NCBI RefSeq assembly: GCF_016924755.1
Contig: NZ_JAFFJX010000002.1
Location: 744,001-808,000, forward strand
Length of the DNA: 64,000 bases
Source: Longitalea arenae
GTDB lineage: Bacteria > Bacteroidota > Bacteroidia > Chitinophagales > Chitinophagaceae
Direction: 5' to 3'
Notes under the pieces: model-generated
Database searches by the model: none
Told to the model about the DNA's origin: nothing
Seen by the model: the letters and a program-made list of their open reading frames with translations, nothing else
Shown: positions 1 through 9,976 of the stretch, in pieces
Position numbering within the stretch: the stretch's first letter is position 1
Layout of the letters: each line of letters begins with the position of its first letter
Position numbers and translations under genes: made by a program

Positions 1-42
1 CAGCACAGCTACAAGAATATCCAGGTCCTCATCTTTGATCAT
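1..42 (-). CDS. Start of a truncated leftward gene, product unknown
   Basis: An ATG at 42-40 opens a leftward reading frame that runs off the window and encodes MIKDEDLDILVAVL. It lies 32 bp beyond the stop of the CHASE3 hybrid kinase, the same short spacing seen between the other genes of that leftward signalling operon, so it is probably its next gene. Fourteen residues are too few to assign a family. The start choice is provisional; the other upstream ATG, at 61-59, runs into a stop after two codons. Confidence 0.35.
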   Translation of the reverse strand, partial: MIKDEDLDILVAVL

Positions 43-74
43 ATTTGCTTTTTTACAGCATGGAAAAGGTGTCT

Positions 75-3000
75 TTACTTATACAACCACACGCGCAGAA
101 GGGAAATAAGCTGATCAACATCTACCGGTTTGGTGATGTAATCAGATGCACCTGCCGCAATGCATTTTTCCCGGTCGCCCGTCATGGCTTTGGCAGTAAC
201 GGCTATTACGGGTAAGTTACGATATTGTGGCATCTGGCGCAAACGTTTGGTGGTTTCATAACCATCCAGCTCGGGCATCATCATATCCATCAAGACCATA
301 TCGATCTTGGTATTGGCTTCCAGCTGCCGTAATGCTTCCTTCCCATCGATGGCCGAGAGCACATTCATGCCATAACTCTCCAGAGACTTGGTCAATGAAA
401 AAATATTGCGCACGTCATCATCTACTACGAGCACGGTTCTTCCTTTCAATACTTCACCCGTCTCGATCTTGCGGCTGCGGCGATAGGCCGGTTTCTCCTG
501 CTGGTTTTCTTCTACCAGGTGCAGGAACAATGATACTTCATCGAGAATACGCTGATAGGAGTGCGCCGTTTTTACAACGATTGAATCGGCATATTGCCTC
601 AGTTTCAGTTCTTCGGTTTGCGACAGGTTCTTGCCTGTGAAAACAATAATGGGAATATCTTCCAGGCCTTCTGTTTTTTTCACCAGGTCCAGCGTGTCAT
701 AGGATTGTTGCGCAGGTATGCCCATATCCAAAATCACACAATCGATCTCTTTCTTGTTGAGCGCCTGAATGCCTTCATCAACAGAATTTTTTATTTCAGA
801 AGCGACATTGTAATTGCTTAAAAAATAAGCGAGCGCCCTGGCGTGCTGGGCATTCTCTTCAACGATCAGTACTTTTTTAGGTTCGCGGTTGAGCGCATTC
901 TCAATTTTTGAGAACATTTCGCCCAGCTTCTCAAAGGCCACCGGTTTGTTAATGAAATCAACTGCGCCTTTTGACAAACTTTTGGTTTTAACCTGGTAGG
1001 CCGACATCATATGTACCGGAATATGCCTGGTGCTGTGATTTGATTTCAATTCATCCATTACCTGCCAGCCGCTCATCACCGGCAACTGCAGATCGAGTAA
1101 AATACCCAGCGGGATGTATTGTTTGGCAAGGCTAATACCTTCATCGCCCCGTACGGCTACAATGCCTTTATATCCTTTTGTGCGCGTATAGTCGAGCAGC
1201 GAGCGGGCGAAGGCAGTATCGTCTTCAATGATGAGGATCACTTTGTCGCCAGCCTCTATGTTTGGCCGGTCGTCGTCAACCGGAGAAGGGATTACCGGAG
1301 ACACAAACTGGTTTTCGCCCTGGCTTAGGGGGGCGCTCCTTTTTTCTTTGACGTCCCGGTAAACGGGTGGTGCTTCTGGTATCCCTGCCGGCTTTTCAAT
1401 TTTAGCGTCTTTCGTCGATGGCAAAACGAGGGTGAACTCGCTGCCTTGTCCCGGCTCACTGTTCAACAGTATTTCGCCATTCAGCAATTGAGCCAGTTTG
1501 CGGCTAATGCTCAATCCGAGGCCGGTACCACCAAATTGCCGGCGGGTACTGCCATCTGCCTGTTGAAATGCTTCAAAAATGATCGCCTGTTTTTCTTTAG
1601 GAATGCCAATGCCGGTATCCTTTACAGAGAACCAGCAATCGTTCCCTTTTTTTGTAATGCTAAGCGTTACGGAACCTTTTTTGGTAAACTTCAGTGCATT
1701 AGAGATCAGGTTGCGTAAGATCTGGTTCAGCCGCATTCTGTCCGTCTCCATAGTAAGCGCGCTGTTGTTTTCGTGCTCAATGATAAAGGCGATGCCTTTT
1801 TCTGATGCCAGTGGTGAGAACAGGGAATCCAGCTCATTTACTATTTCACTGATCCGTACGTCGGTATACTCGAGTTCCATTTTACCGGCTTCTATTTTCG
1901 AGAGGTCGAGGATCTCATCGATCAACGAAAGTAATCCCTTGCCGGAGGTTTGGATCACATTGGCATATTCGATCTGGTCTTTGGTTAGGTTATTCGAATG
2001 GTTTTCGGTCAATAAACGCGATAAAAGCAGGATGGAATTAAGCGGTGTGCGCAGTTCGTGCGACATATTGGCCAGGAACTCCGATTTATACCGGGTGCTT
2101 TGGGCCAGGTCATCGGCCCGCTGTTGTATTTCCAGGTTTCTTTCCAGGATCATTTCATTCTTCTCTTCCAGCAAACGGCTTCTTTCTTCCAGCTCCTGGT
2201 TGGCATGTTGCAGTTCTTCCTGTTGAACCCTTAATTCTTCTTCACTGGTTTGCAATCTTTCTGCCTGTGCTTCCAGCTCGGCATTGATATTTTCCAGTTC
2301 AGTATGTTGTGCCTGTAATTCTTCTGATTGGGCCTGGGTCTCCGCCAGCAGTTCCTGCAGGCGCTGATGGTCACGGGCGCTATGAATGGCCATACCGATA
2401 TTATACCCGGCGTCGCGTAAAAACTTGAGTTTGATCTTTGAAAAGTTCTCCAGTGCGGCGATCTCCATAACGCCTTTTAGCCGGCTTTCAAAATAGATGG
2501 GAATGGCAAGGATGGCAACCGGCTTAACCGAACCGCCTGAGAAATTAATGATCAATTGTGATTCAGAAATATTTTCGAGCAATACCTGCCGGCCTGCCTG
2601 GGCACATTGACCGGCAATGCCTTCGCCAAAGTAAATAGTTGTATTTTCGGCCCTGTTGCTGATGCCTATACCGGCGGCCAGTTGCAGGCTGTTCTCATCT
2701 TTTCGCAAATAGAAGGCGCCCAGGGCCGCACTGGTATAATTGGTGATAAAGTCAATGACATCATAAGTAAGGATCTCCAGTTCTTTCTTTCCGATCATGA
2801 TCTCGTTCAGTTGCGCAATTCCCGCCTGCAACCATTGCTGATCTTTGAGCTCAGTAAAGGATTCATGCAGGGCATTGGTCATTTTATTGAGGGAGCCGGC
2901 AATGCTGGCAAGCGCATCGTTACCGGTATCTTCTACCTTTACATCATAATTGCCTCCGGATACTTCGGTAGCCACCTCGTTGATCATCTGTATCCGTTGT

Positions 3001-3665
3001 GAGATCTGCTCGTCTTTTTCCTGCAAGGCCTGTTGCAGGGCGGCCCTTTTCTGAAAATCGTTTAAAGTTCGTACAAAAGAAATAACTGTTACCACCAGGC
3101 CCAGCGCGCAGGCAATTAAGATCAGGGCAGGGGTGCTGGCAACAAAACGGTTCATGTTCTTCGTTCTCACGTTCAGCAGCGCTTCTTCCCGTTCCTGCAT
3201 TCGTTTTACAATGGCTCTTATTACATCCATATGCCTTTTGCCCTCTACGAGCAGACTGTCGTCTATAGTTTCACCGTTGCGCTTCCGCTGAATGAGTGTT
3301 TCCAGGTAATTCAACCGTTTAATAACATGACTTTGTAAAAGCGCTACATCTTCCTTTTGTACTACATTGTCTGCAGTAAGCTTTTTTATGTCACTCAGCA
3401 GTATGTTCGTTCTGTCGGGAACGCCGTTATACTGTTCAAGAAATTCTTTTTTGCCGGTTAACAGGTAACCGCGCTGGCCGGTTTCGGCGTCTACCAAACC
3501 GGTCATTACCTTTTCTACTTTTTTGGCCACTTCATTGGTGTGATTGACCAGTCTTGCACTGAACAATAAGTTGTTGATGCTGATGTACGACGCAACGGCG
3601 CTTACGACCAGCAGTAACAACGAAATGCCATAACCAATAATGAGATTGCGCTTGAAAGCATGCAT
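75..3665 (-). CDS. CHASE3-HAMP-GAF hybrid sensor histidine kinase with three receiver domains
   Basis: This 1196-aa membrane hybrid kinase would autophosphorylate on His and relay phosphate to its own receiver domains. Residues 8-30 and about 175-200 are membrane spans bracketing a CHASE3-type sensor with the family hallmark ETGQRGYLLTG. A HAMP linker, a GAF domain (about 280-430), and a long Glu/Gln-rich coiled coil (about 435-525) follow. HisKA has the H-box SHELRTPLN with H536, and HATPase_c has GIGIP and GTGLGLSISRKL. Three REC domains start near 808, 929 and 1075, each with a candidate phospho-Asp. No DNA-binding output is present. It shares its layout after the sensor with the kinase at 11209. 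It is the third gene of a leftward operon, 30 bp after the REC-kinase. Confidence 0.95.
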   Translation of the reverse strand: MHAFKRNLIIGYGISLLLLVVSAVASYISINNLLFSARLVNHTNEVAKKVEKVMTGLVDAETGQRGYLLTGKKEFLEQYNGVPDRTNILLSDIKKLTADNVVQKEDVALLQSHVIKRLNYLETLIQRKRNGETIDDSLLVEGKRHMDVIRAIVKRMQEREEALLNVRTKNMNRFVASTPALILIACALGLVVTVISFVRTLNDFQKRAALQQALQEKDEQISQRIQMINEVATEVSGGNYDVKVEDTGNDALASIAGSLNKMTNALHESFTELKDQQWLQAGIAQLNEIMIGKKELEILTYDVIDFITNYTSAALGAFYLRKDENSLQLAAGIGISNRAENTTIYFGEGIAGQCAQAGRQVLLENISESQLIINFSGGSVKPVAILAIPIYFESRLKGVMEIAALENFSKIKLKFLRDAGYNIGMAIHSARDHQRLQELLAETQAQSEELQAQHTELENINAELEAQAERLQTSEEELRVQQEELQHANQELEERSRLLEEKNEMILERNLEIQQRADDLAQSTRYKSEFLANMSHELRTPLNSILLLSRLLTENHSNNLTKDQIEYANVIQTSGKGLLSLIDEILDLSKIEAGKMELEYTDVRISEIVNELDSLFSPLASEKGIAFIIEHENNSALTMETDRMRLNQILRNLISNALKFTKKGSVTLSITKKGNDCWFSVKDTGIGIPKEKQAIIFEAFQQADGSTRRQFGGTGLGLSISRKLAQLLNGEILLNSEPGQGSEFTLVLPSTKDAKIEKPAGIPEAPPVYRDVKEKRSAPLSQGENQFVSPVIPSPVDDDRPNIEAGDKVILIIEDDTAFARSLLDYTRTKGYKGIVAVRGDEGISLAKQYIPLGILLDLQLPVMSGWQVMDELKSNHSTRHIPVHMMSAYQVKTKSLSKGAVDFINKPVAFEKLGEMFSKIENALNREPKKVLIVEENAQHARALAYFLSNYNVASEIKNSVDEGIQALNKKEIDCVILDMGIPAQQSYDTLDLVKKTEGLEDIPIIVFTGKNLSQTEELKLRQYADSIVVKTAHSYQRILDEVSLFLHLVEENQQEKPAYRRSRKIETGEVLKGRTVLVVDDDVRNIFSLTKSLESYGMNVLSAIDGKEALRQLEANTKIDMVLMDMMMPELDGYETTKRLRQMPQYRNLPVIAVTAKAMTGDREKCIAAGASDYITKPVDVDQLISLLRVWLYK

Positions 3666-3695
3666 CTTATTCAGTATGTTTTTAGGTGATTATCG

Positions 3696-4943
3696 CTATT
3701 GCGGATTGTTGCCTTGTTTTACAGGAAGTACAATGGTAAAGGTAGCCCCTTCTCCTTCCTGGCTTTTTACCCCGATCACGCCGTTGTGCTTTTCTACTAT
3801 TTTCTTTACAATCGCCAGGCCGATACCCGTTCCCTCATATTGCGTTTTGCCATGCAAGCGTTGAAAGATCACAAAGATCTTATCAATGTACGATTCATCG
3901 AGCCCAATGCCGTTGTCGCTGATATGGATCCGAATGTACCGGCCCTCGTTACAGGCAGGAGCATCGAGCGACAGTTCATTCACCAGCTCACTATAGATCT
4001 TAACTACCGGCCGCACCTCTTTTTTTGAGAATTTCAGGGCATTGCTCAGGAAATTCTGAAACAATTGTCGCATTTGTCCGGGTATTGCCTCAATCTCGGG
4101 CAGCTTGCAAACCTGGATATCAGCCTGCTTTTCTTTCACGGTTATTTCGAGGTCGGCGAGGGCGTCTTTTATCACTTCATTCAGGTTTACCGCCGTAAAC
4201 AATGAGGCGGCCGAGAGTTTTGAATAGCTCAGCAGCGCATTGATCAAATTCCGCATTCTTTCGGAAGAGGTGATCACCTTCGATATCTCCTGTTTTGCTT
4301 CGGGGATATCAGCCAGGTATTTGTCTTCTATGATCTTAATGAAGGTAATGATCTTACGCAGCGGCTCCTGCAGGTCGTGACTGGCCAGATACGCATATTG
4401 CGCCAGCTCTGCGTTCCGGTTCTCCAGGTCTTTATTTAATTGCAAGAGGTCTTTTGTCCTTTCTTCAACTTTATATTCCAGCAGCGAATTGATCTGTTCT
4501 ATTTCCTGTTGCGATTTTTTGCGCATTTCAATCTCTTTCCGGAGCGCCTCTTCCACTTTTTTCAGTTCCTTTTTTTGCTGGTAAAGCCGGTTAAAGGTCC
4601 TTACTTTTAGCAATAATAATTCATTGTCAAATGGTTTGGTGATATAGTCCACACCGCCGGAGTCATACCCTTTGGCAATAAAACGCTTGTCGATGTTCAC
4701 CGCCGAAAGAAAAATGATCGGAATGTCCCTCGTTTTATTAAGTCCCGAAATGGCTTCGGCTACTTCATATCCATCCATATCCGGCATCTGCACATCGAGG
4801 ATGATTACCGAATATTCATTCTTTAAGATTTTTTTCAGCGCTTCTTCTCCTGAAGAGGCAGTATCAGTTTCGTAAGCATATAATTGCAGCAGGGATCTTA
4901 ATGAAAACAGGTTTTCATATTTATCATCAACGATAAGGATCAT
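3696..4943 (-). CDS. Response regulator-histidine kinase (REC-HisKA-HATPase_c)
   Basis: This is a 415-aa soluble protein. An N-terminal REC domain (residues 1-115, phospho-Asp D50 in LDVQMPDMDG, conserved Lys in TKPF) is joined by a coiled coil (about 120-180) to a HisKA domain with H189 in ASHDLQEPL. The HATPase_c domain follows, with NALKFS, DNGIGLD and GTGIGLAIVKKI. It has no membrane span, so it is probably cytoplasmic and takes its input through the receiver. The H-box and the FxxFQRLHG motif resemble the bacteriophytochrome-like kinase group. It sits 24 bp after the single-domain REC gene and 30 bp before the CHASE3 hybrid kinase, so the three are likely co-transcribed. Confidence 0.95.
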   Translation of the reverse strand: MILIVDDKYENLFSLRSLLQLYAYETDTASSGEEALKKILKNEYSVIILDVQMPDMDGYEVAEAISGLNKTRDIPIIFLSAVNIDKRFIAKGYDSGGVDYITKPFDNELLLLKVRTFNRLYQQKKELKKVEEALRKEIEMRKKSQQEIEQINSLLEYKVEERTKDLLQLNKDLENRNAELAQYAYLASHDLQEPLRKIITFIKIIEDKYLADIPEAKQEISKVITSSERMRNLINALLSYSKLSAASLFTAVNLNEVIKDALADLEITVKEKQADIQVCKLPEIEAIPGQMRQLFQNFLSNALKFSKKEVRPVVKIYSELVNELSLDAPACNEGRYIRIHISDNGIGLDESYIDKIFVIFQRLHGKTQYEGTGIGLAIVKKIVEKHNGVIGVKSQEGEGATFTIVLPVKQGNNPQ

Positions 4944-4967
4944 ATGAACGACTACTAATAAGAATAA

Positions 4968-5423
4968 CTAACAAACGATGAAACAACTTATATCTTTTTC
5001 CAGTGACTGCAAGGTTGATGGAAGTTTAGGTATAGGTGTATGTGCAATGGCCGATAACAGTATTTTTAATTCTTTAACGCCCCATGGCTTGGTAATAAAA
5101 CACATGGCCCCCAGCATCATGGTTTCTTCAATGTCTGAAGATTGGGAAGATGTGGTGTACATAAGCACAGGAATATGTTTCAGCCTTTCATCCTGTTTAA
5201 TGGTCTTCAAACACTCCTTGCCATCCATACGGGGCATGTTGATATCGAGAAATATCAGGGAAGGTAATTGATTGATATTGTCAGTGAGAAAGTCAATGGC
5301 TGCTTTACCATTCGTTGCAGAGAAAAACTGTATTTTTTCATCCACCTTTTTCAGGCTTTCCTGAAAAATAATTATATCGTCGATATCGTCATCAACGAGT
5401 AAAAAACTACGGGGCTGAATCAT
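4968..5423 (-). CDS. Single-domain response regulator (CheY/Rcp1-like)
   Basis: The 151-aa protein is a stand-alone receiver domain: acidic cluster DDD at 11-13, phospho-Asp D60 in FLDINMPRMDG, Thr in MYTTSS and Lys in TKPWG. No output domain follows, so it should act by protein-protein contact or as a phosphate shuttle between kinases. It is the first gene of the leftward signalling operon. A related stand-alone REC at 18169 occupies a similar position in the rightward operon. Confidence 0.93.
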   Translation of the reverse strand: MIQPRSFLLVDDDIDDIIIFQESLKKVDEKIQFFSATNGKAAIDFLTDNINQLPSLIFLDINMPRMDGKECLKTIKQDERLKHIPVLMYTTSSQSSDIEETMMLGAMCFITKPWGVKELKILLSAIAHTPIPKLPSTLQSLEKDISCFIVC

Positions 5424-5454
5424 ATGAACAATTCCTGATTTATGAGAATAAATG

Positions 5455-5521
5455 ATTTTCTATGCCTGATCCCTCACATTATCGTTTTTCTCATTGATTG
5501 TCAACGTAAGGCATAGAAAAT
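5455..5521. promoter_or_regulatory. 13-bp perfect inverted repeat, candidate operator
   Basis: ATTTTCTATGCCT at 5455-5467 is matched exactly by its reverse complement at 5509-5521, with 41 bp between. The left arm begins 32 bp upstream of the leftward REC gene's start. No T-run follows, so a terminator is unlikely. A dimeric regulator contacting two sites, or a long-range RNA hairpin in the leader, would both fit; the binding factor is unknown. Confidence 0.5.
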
Positions 5522-5773
5522 ACATTTGCAATCCACAGACCACGGGAACTCGGGTAAAAAAATCCACAAATTTATCGGAAACCGTTCATTAAATCGTTCT
5601 TTTTCAAAATATTTGTACATGTATGGGTGATATTGGTAACAGTAATAAGTAAACCCTCACCGGTTATGGAATCGCCGTTTTAACCCCTAAGACCCTTATT
5701 CTCTATACCCGAGAACGAAGCGACCTTTGTTGTACAGTCTGCCGGCCCTGATCCCTGTTTGATGCGGATGTCG

Positions 5774-5808
5774 TTTTTGGCGGCATACTGTTAACAAATA
5801 TTACTTTG
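5774..5808 (+). promoter_or_regulatory. Possible Bacteroidota-type promoter for the hybrid regulator
   Basis: TTTTTGG at 5774-5780 and TTACTTTG at 5801-5808 loosely resemble the -33 TTTG and -7 TAnnTTTG elements, about 20 bp apart and 46 bp before the ATG at 5855. The -7 element departs from consensus at its second base, so this is only suggestive. Confidence 0.25.
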
Positions 5809-5854
5809 GAAAAGCTTTTAAGCCCGCCCTTCTTTTATTATACTTGCCGCCGGA

Positions 5855-8800
5855 ATGCCGCCCTATTTAAAACCCTTTGCCAAAACCCTGGTTTTGCTGC
5901 CTGTATGTATCAGTATGATCATGCTATTGCAGGCACAACATCCTTCCTTTCATTTTGCACAGCTCGATATCAACCAGGGGCTCTCCAACAACCAGGTCAC
6001 CTGCATTTATAAGGGCAGAAAAGGTTTCATGTGGTTTGGCACCATGAGCGGGTTGAACCGTTTCGATGGGTACACCTGTAAGATCTTCCGGCATTCTATC
6101 CAGGATACTACCTCCATTGGCGACGATTGTATCACAAAGATCACTGCCGGTCCCCTTGGTAAACTATGGGTACTGACAAACCTCGGATTCAATATTTACG
6201 ATCCGGCAACAGAACGATTTGACCGGCGTGTTGATAAATATCTGCAGCGGCTTGGATTGCCTGCTTATGGCCTTACAGATATTGTTCCCTTGCAGAAAGG
6301 ATCTTTGTTTGTGTACCGCGACGAAGGCGTTTTTTATTTAGAAGAAGATAAACCTGTTGTGCGTTTAATTGACAATGGCAACCGGGAGTTCAATATCATT
6401 GCCGATGTGAAAGAAGATGCACAGCATAATATCCGGGTTTTGTATTGCAATGGCATGATGGAGCTTTTTAATGGCGCCACAAAAAAGCTGGTGGCCCGCA
6501 GCAGCCTGCTGCAACAAAAACTGGGAACGAATAAACATGCATATCGTTTGTTTATCGATGCCCAAAATGAGTTATGGGTTTTTGGCGCCGGCATTACCAA
6601 TGGCGTTTACCGCATCAACACTTCGCGTAATACTATTCAGCAAATTGCCCATAGTGAGGGCACAGCCATACTCAGCAGCAATATTATAGTGAGTGTGGCA
6701 GCAGATAATAAAGGGCTGATCTGGATCGCCACCGACCACGGCGGCCTCAATATCCTGAACAAGAACACCCAAACGGTTCAGGTGATAAGGAATAAACCGG
6801 GCGATGCCGGCAGCCTGGCACAGGATTGCCTCACCGGACTCTATAAAGATGACCTGGGTATCATGTGGGTGGGAACCTTTAAACAGGGGATCAGCTACTA
6901 CCATGAAGGCATTGTAAAATTTCCCCTCTACCAGCATAAAGAAAACAGCACAACCAGTTTACCGTACAATGATGTGAACGAATTTGCGGAAGATAACAAA
7001 GGAAATATCTGGATCGGCACCAATGGCGGGGGACTGATCTATTTCGACCGCGCCAATAATACCTTTAAACAATTCAGGCATGATCCTAAAAATGAGAACA
7101 GCTTGTCGAGTGATGTGATCGTAAGCCTTCGTATCGACCATTTGAATGTGTTGTGGATCGGTACCTATTTTGGCGGCCTGGATAGTTATGACGGTAAAAA
7201 GTTTACTCATCACCGCCATAGTGTAAACGATAGCACCAGTTTGGCCGATAACCGCGTTTGGGAAATATTTGAAGACAGGAATAAAGACCTTTGGATAGGT
7301 ACGTTGGAAGCCGGTCTGGAAAAATATGACCGCACTGCCAACCGCTTCACCCATTTCAAACCATTGGCGCCACATTCGGTGCATACCGGTTATATTGCTG
7401 ATATTACTGAAGACAATACCGGAAAATTATGGATCGGAACTTCCTATGGAATTGATGTGCGTGATGGAAATACCGGCGTTTTTAAACAATTACTCGATCG
7501 TGATACCCGGCTCAGCAATAATAACATCATTTGTATTTATAACGATAGCCGGGGCCTCATTTGGGTAGGCACCCGCGATGGGTTGAATGTATATCATCCG
7601 GGCAAAAACAGCTTCCAGGTTTTCCGGAAAGAAGACGGCCTGCCCGACAATATGATCCTAACCATAGTGGAAGACAATGCGCATGATCTGTGGATCAGTA
7701 CGCCCAATGGGATCAGTAAAGTGAGCTGTTCCGGCACATTGAATACCGGTATCCGGATAAATTGTATAAATTATGACCGGCTCGATGGTTTGCAGGGAGC
7801 CGCATTCAATGAAAATGCAGCCCTGAAAACGAAGAGAGGCGAGATCATCTTTGGCGGCCCCAACGGCTTTAACCTGTTCGATCCGGCCCGCCTAAGCACC
7901 AACATTAGTGCACCGCCGGTGGTATTGACCGGCCTGCAAGTCTTCAACCAGCATATTGGCACGGGCGACCGCTTCAGTAACCAGGTGATATTACAGAAAT
8001 CGATCGCCGAAACCGAAGATATTGTGCTGAACTATGATGAAGATATTTTTTCCCTGGAGTTTGCTGCACTTGGTTATATCAATCCCCTGAAATGCAAATA
8101 TGCTTACCGGCTAACAGGTTTCAACAATAATTGGTTATACACCGACGGCAGTTCGCGCAAGGTGACCTATACCAACCTGGACCCGGGAAAATATACATTT
8201 TATGTTAAAGCCGCCAACGACAAAGGCGTATGGAACGCGCAGGGTATAGCGGTGAACATTATTGTATTACCGCCGTTCTGGTTAACGCCCATGGCTTACC
8301 TCCTGTATTTGCTGGCAGCACTGGTCATTTTATTCTTAGCCCGGCGGATGACCATTCAACAGGCGAAGATGCGCTTTATGCTGGAGCAGGAAAGAAAAGA
8401 AGCCAGCCGTATGCAGGAACTGAACATGATGAAGATCCGCTTCTTCACCAACGTGAGCCATGAATTCCGTACACCGCTTACCCTGATCCTGACACCGCTC
8501 GAAAGAATGATCGGAACTGCCACCACGCCGGCACAACGATCCCAATACCAGTTAATACATCGCAATGCCCGGCGCTTGCTGAACCTGGTAAACCAGCTGC
8601 TCGATTTTCGCAAGATGGAAGTGCATGAATTAAAACTTCATCCCGTCGAAGGCGATATCATAAAATTCATTGAAGAGACAACGGGTTCATTTGCCGATAT
8701 AGCTGAAAAGAAACAGATCCGGTTCTCTTATACCGCAAACAATAAAAGCCTGTACACGCAATTCGACCATGACAAACTGGAACGGATCATCTTTAACCTG

Positions 8801-9976
8801 CTTTCCAATGCGTTTAAGTTTACGTCTGAACATGGCGCTGTGTCGGTAGCAGTGATCACTGGCAAAAACCAGCACGGAAGCTGGCTGGAAATAAAAGTAA
8901 AAGATACAGGTATTGGTATTCCCGCGGGCCGGCATGAAAAAATATTTGAACGATTCTTTCAGCATGATGTGCCGGGCACCATGGTGAACCAGGGCAGCGG
9001 CATCGGCCTGGCCATTACCAAAGAATTTGTAAACCTGCTGAATGGCACGGTGCGGGTAGAAAGCGAAGAAGGTAAGGGCGCTTGCTTTACGGTATGGTTG
9101 CCGGTAAAGGAAATTACGCAGGCCGCAGCAGCGCCGCCCGTTGAAACGGCCATTAAGGCCATCGATGATACCCCGCCCAAGGATGCCCCAGTAAGTGCTG
9201 AAAAAAAGGAATTCACCATCCTGCTGGTAGAAGACAATGAAGATTTCCTGTTTTATCTCAAGGACAACCTGCGCGAATACTACAATATTGCAGAAGCGGT
9301 AAACGGGCGCGAAGGCTGGCAAAAGACGCTGTCGGTACATCCTGATATTGTTGTCAGCGATGTGAATATGCCGGAAATGAGTGGTATTGATCTGTGTAAA
9401 AAAATAAAGCAGGACCAACGCACCAAACATATTCCCGTAGTACTATTAACGGCCCTGGCCGGTGAAGAGCAGGAATTGCGTGGTATTGAAACCGGTGCAG
9501 CCGATTATATGACCAAGCCTTTCAATTTTGAGATCCTGGTAAGCAAAATAAAGAACCTGTTGCAGCAGCGACAGTCAATGAAACAAAGCTTTACCAAACA
9601 GATCGCCGTTAAGACAACGGATGTGCCTGTAGATTGTGCCGACGAAAAGTTTGTACAGGAAGCCCTGGCCATTGTAGAGAAGAATATTTCGAACGGCGAT
9701 TTTTCGGTAGAAGAATTAAGCCGGGCTTTATTGCTGAGCCGGGCGGCCGTGTATAAACGCTTATTTGTTTTAACCGGTAAAACACCCATAGAATTTATAC
9801 GATCCGTAAGGCTGCAACGGGCTGCCCAGCTGCTGGAAAAAACGAAAAAAACGATTGCGGAAATTGCCTATGAGACCGGCTTCAATAATCCCAAGTACTT
9901 CTCAAAATACTTCAAAGCGGAGTTTGGAAAATTACCTTCCGCATACCAGGCTGACGCCAAAAAGGGCGATCATTGA
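5855..9976 (+). CDS. Hybrid two-component system regulator (Reg_prop/Y_Y_Y-HisKA-HATPase-REC-AraC)
   Basis: This 1373-aa one-polypeptide sensor-regulator starts with a signal peptide (about 1-28). A periplasmic beta-propeller of Reg_prop repeats follows, with many IWIGT/LWIGT blocks to about 650, then a Y_Y_Y domain (about 740-800) and a membrane span (about 810-830). HisKA has H869 in SHEFRTPLT, HATPase_c has GIGIP and GIGLAITKEF, REC has D1169 in SDVNMPEMSG, and a C-terminal AraC/HTH_18 domain ends in FNNPKYFSKYFK. In Bacteroidota this class senses glycan fragments and activates polysaccharide loci. Here the neighbours are other kinases and no carbohydrate-active enzyme is visible, so its ligand and targets are unknown. 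Confidence 0.96.
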   Translation: MPPYLKPFAKTLVLLPVCISMIMLLQAQHPSFHFAQLDINQGLSNNQVTCIYKGRKGFMWFGTMSGLNRFDGYTCKIFRHSIQDTTSIGDDCITKITAGPLGKLWVLTNLGFNIYDPATERFDRRVDKYLQRLGLPAYGLTDIVPLQKGSLFVYRDEGVFYLEEDKPVVRLIDNGNREFNIIADVKEDAQHNIRVLYCNGMMELFNGATKKLVARSSLLQQKLGTNKHAYRLFIDAQNELWVFGAGITNGVYRINTSRNTIQQIAHSEGTAILSSNIIVSVAADNKGLIWIATDHGGLNILNKNTQTVQVIRNKPGDAGSLAQDCLTGLYKDDLGIMWVGTFKQGISYYHEGIVKFPLYQHKENSTTSLPYNDVNEFAEDNKGNIWIGTNGGGLIYFDRANNTFKQFRHDPKNENSLSSDVIVSLRIDHLNVLWIGTYFGGLDSYDGKKFTHHRHSVNDSTSLADNRVWEIFEDRNKDLWIGTLEAGLEKYDRTANRFTHFKPLAPHSVHTGYIADITEDNTGKLWIGTSYGIDVRDGNTGVFKQLLDRDTRLSNNNIICIYNDSRGLIWVGTRDGLNVYHPGKNSFQVFRKEDGLPDNMILTIVEDNAHDLWISTPNGISKVSCSGTLNTGIRINCINYDRLDGLQGAAFNENAALKTKRGEIIFGGPNGFNLFDPARLSTNISAPPVVLTGLQVFNQHIGTGDRFSNQVILQKSIAETEDIVLNYDEDIFSLEFAALGYINPLKCKYAYRLTGFNNNWLYTDGSSRKVTYTNLDPGKYTFYVKAANDKGVWNAQGIAVNIIVLPPFWLTPMAYLLYLLAALVILFLARRMTIQQAKMRFMLEQERKEASRMQELNMMKIRFFTNVSHEFRTPLTLILTPLERMIGTATTPAQRSQYQLIHRNARRLLNLVNQLLDFRKMEVHELKLHPVEGDIIKFIEETTGSFADIAEKKQIRFSYTANNKSLYTQFDHDKLERIIFNLLSNAFKFTSEHGAVSVAVITGKNQHGSWLEIKVKDTGIGIPAGRHEKIFERFFQHDVPGTMVNQGSGIGLAITKEFVNLLNGTVRVESEEGKGACFTVWLPVKEITQAAAAPPVETAIKAIDDTPPKDAPVSAEKKEFTILLVEDNEDFLFYLKDNLREYYNIAEAVNGREGWQKTLSVHPDIVVSDVNMPEMSGIDLCKKIKQDQRTKHIPVVLLTALAGEEQELRGIETGAADYMTKPFNFEILVSKIKNLLQQRQSMKQSFTKQIAVKTTDVPVDCADEKFVQEALAIVEKNISNGDFSVEELSRALLLSRAAVYKRLFVLTGKTPIEFIRSVRLQRAAQLLEKTKKTIAEIAYETGFNNPKYFSKYFKAEFGKLPSAYQADAKKGDH

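Larger units (their letters stand above)
5424..5854. other. Divergent intergenic region with promoters for two signalling operons
   Basis: The 431 bp separate the leftward REC gene from the rightward hybrid regulator. I see no gene. It holds a 13-bp perfect inverted repeat (5455-5467 with 5509-5521) close to the leftward start, and a weak Bacteroidota-type promoter candidate near the rightward start; both are listed separately. Confidence 0.6.

Noticed and set aside
1579-2226. 215-codon frame opposite the CHASE3 hybrid kinase
   Set aside because: Antisense to a well-conserved kinase domain; Ser-rich composition is typical of a shadow frame. The same applies to frames at 12741-13343 and 8687-9430.
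5855-9976. Polysaccharide utilisation locus around the hybrid regulator
   Set aside because: No SusC/SusD or carbohydrate-active enzyme lies within 10 kb of it; the nearest SusC/SusD has its own sigma/FecR control.
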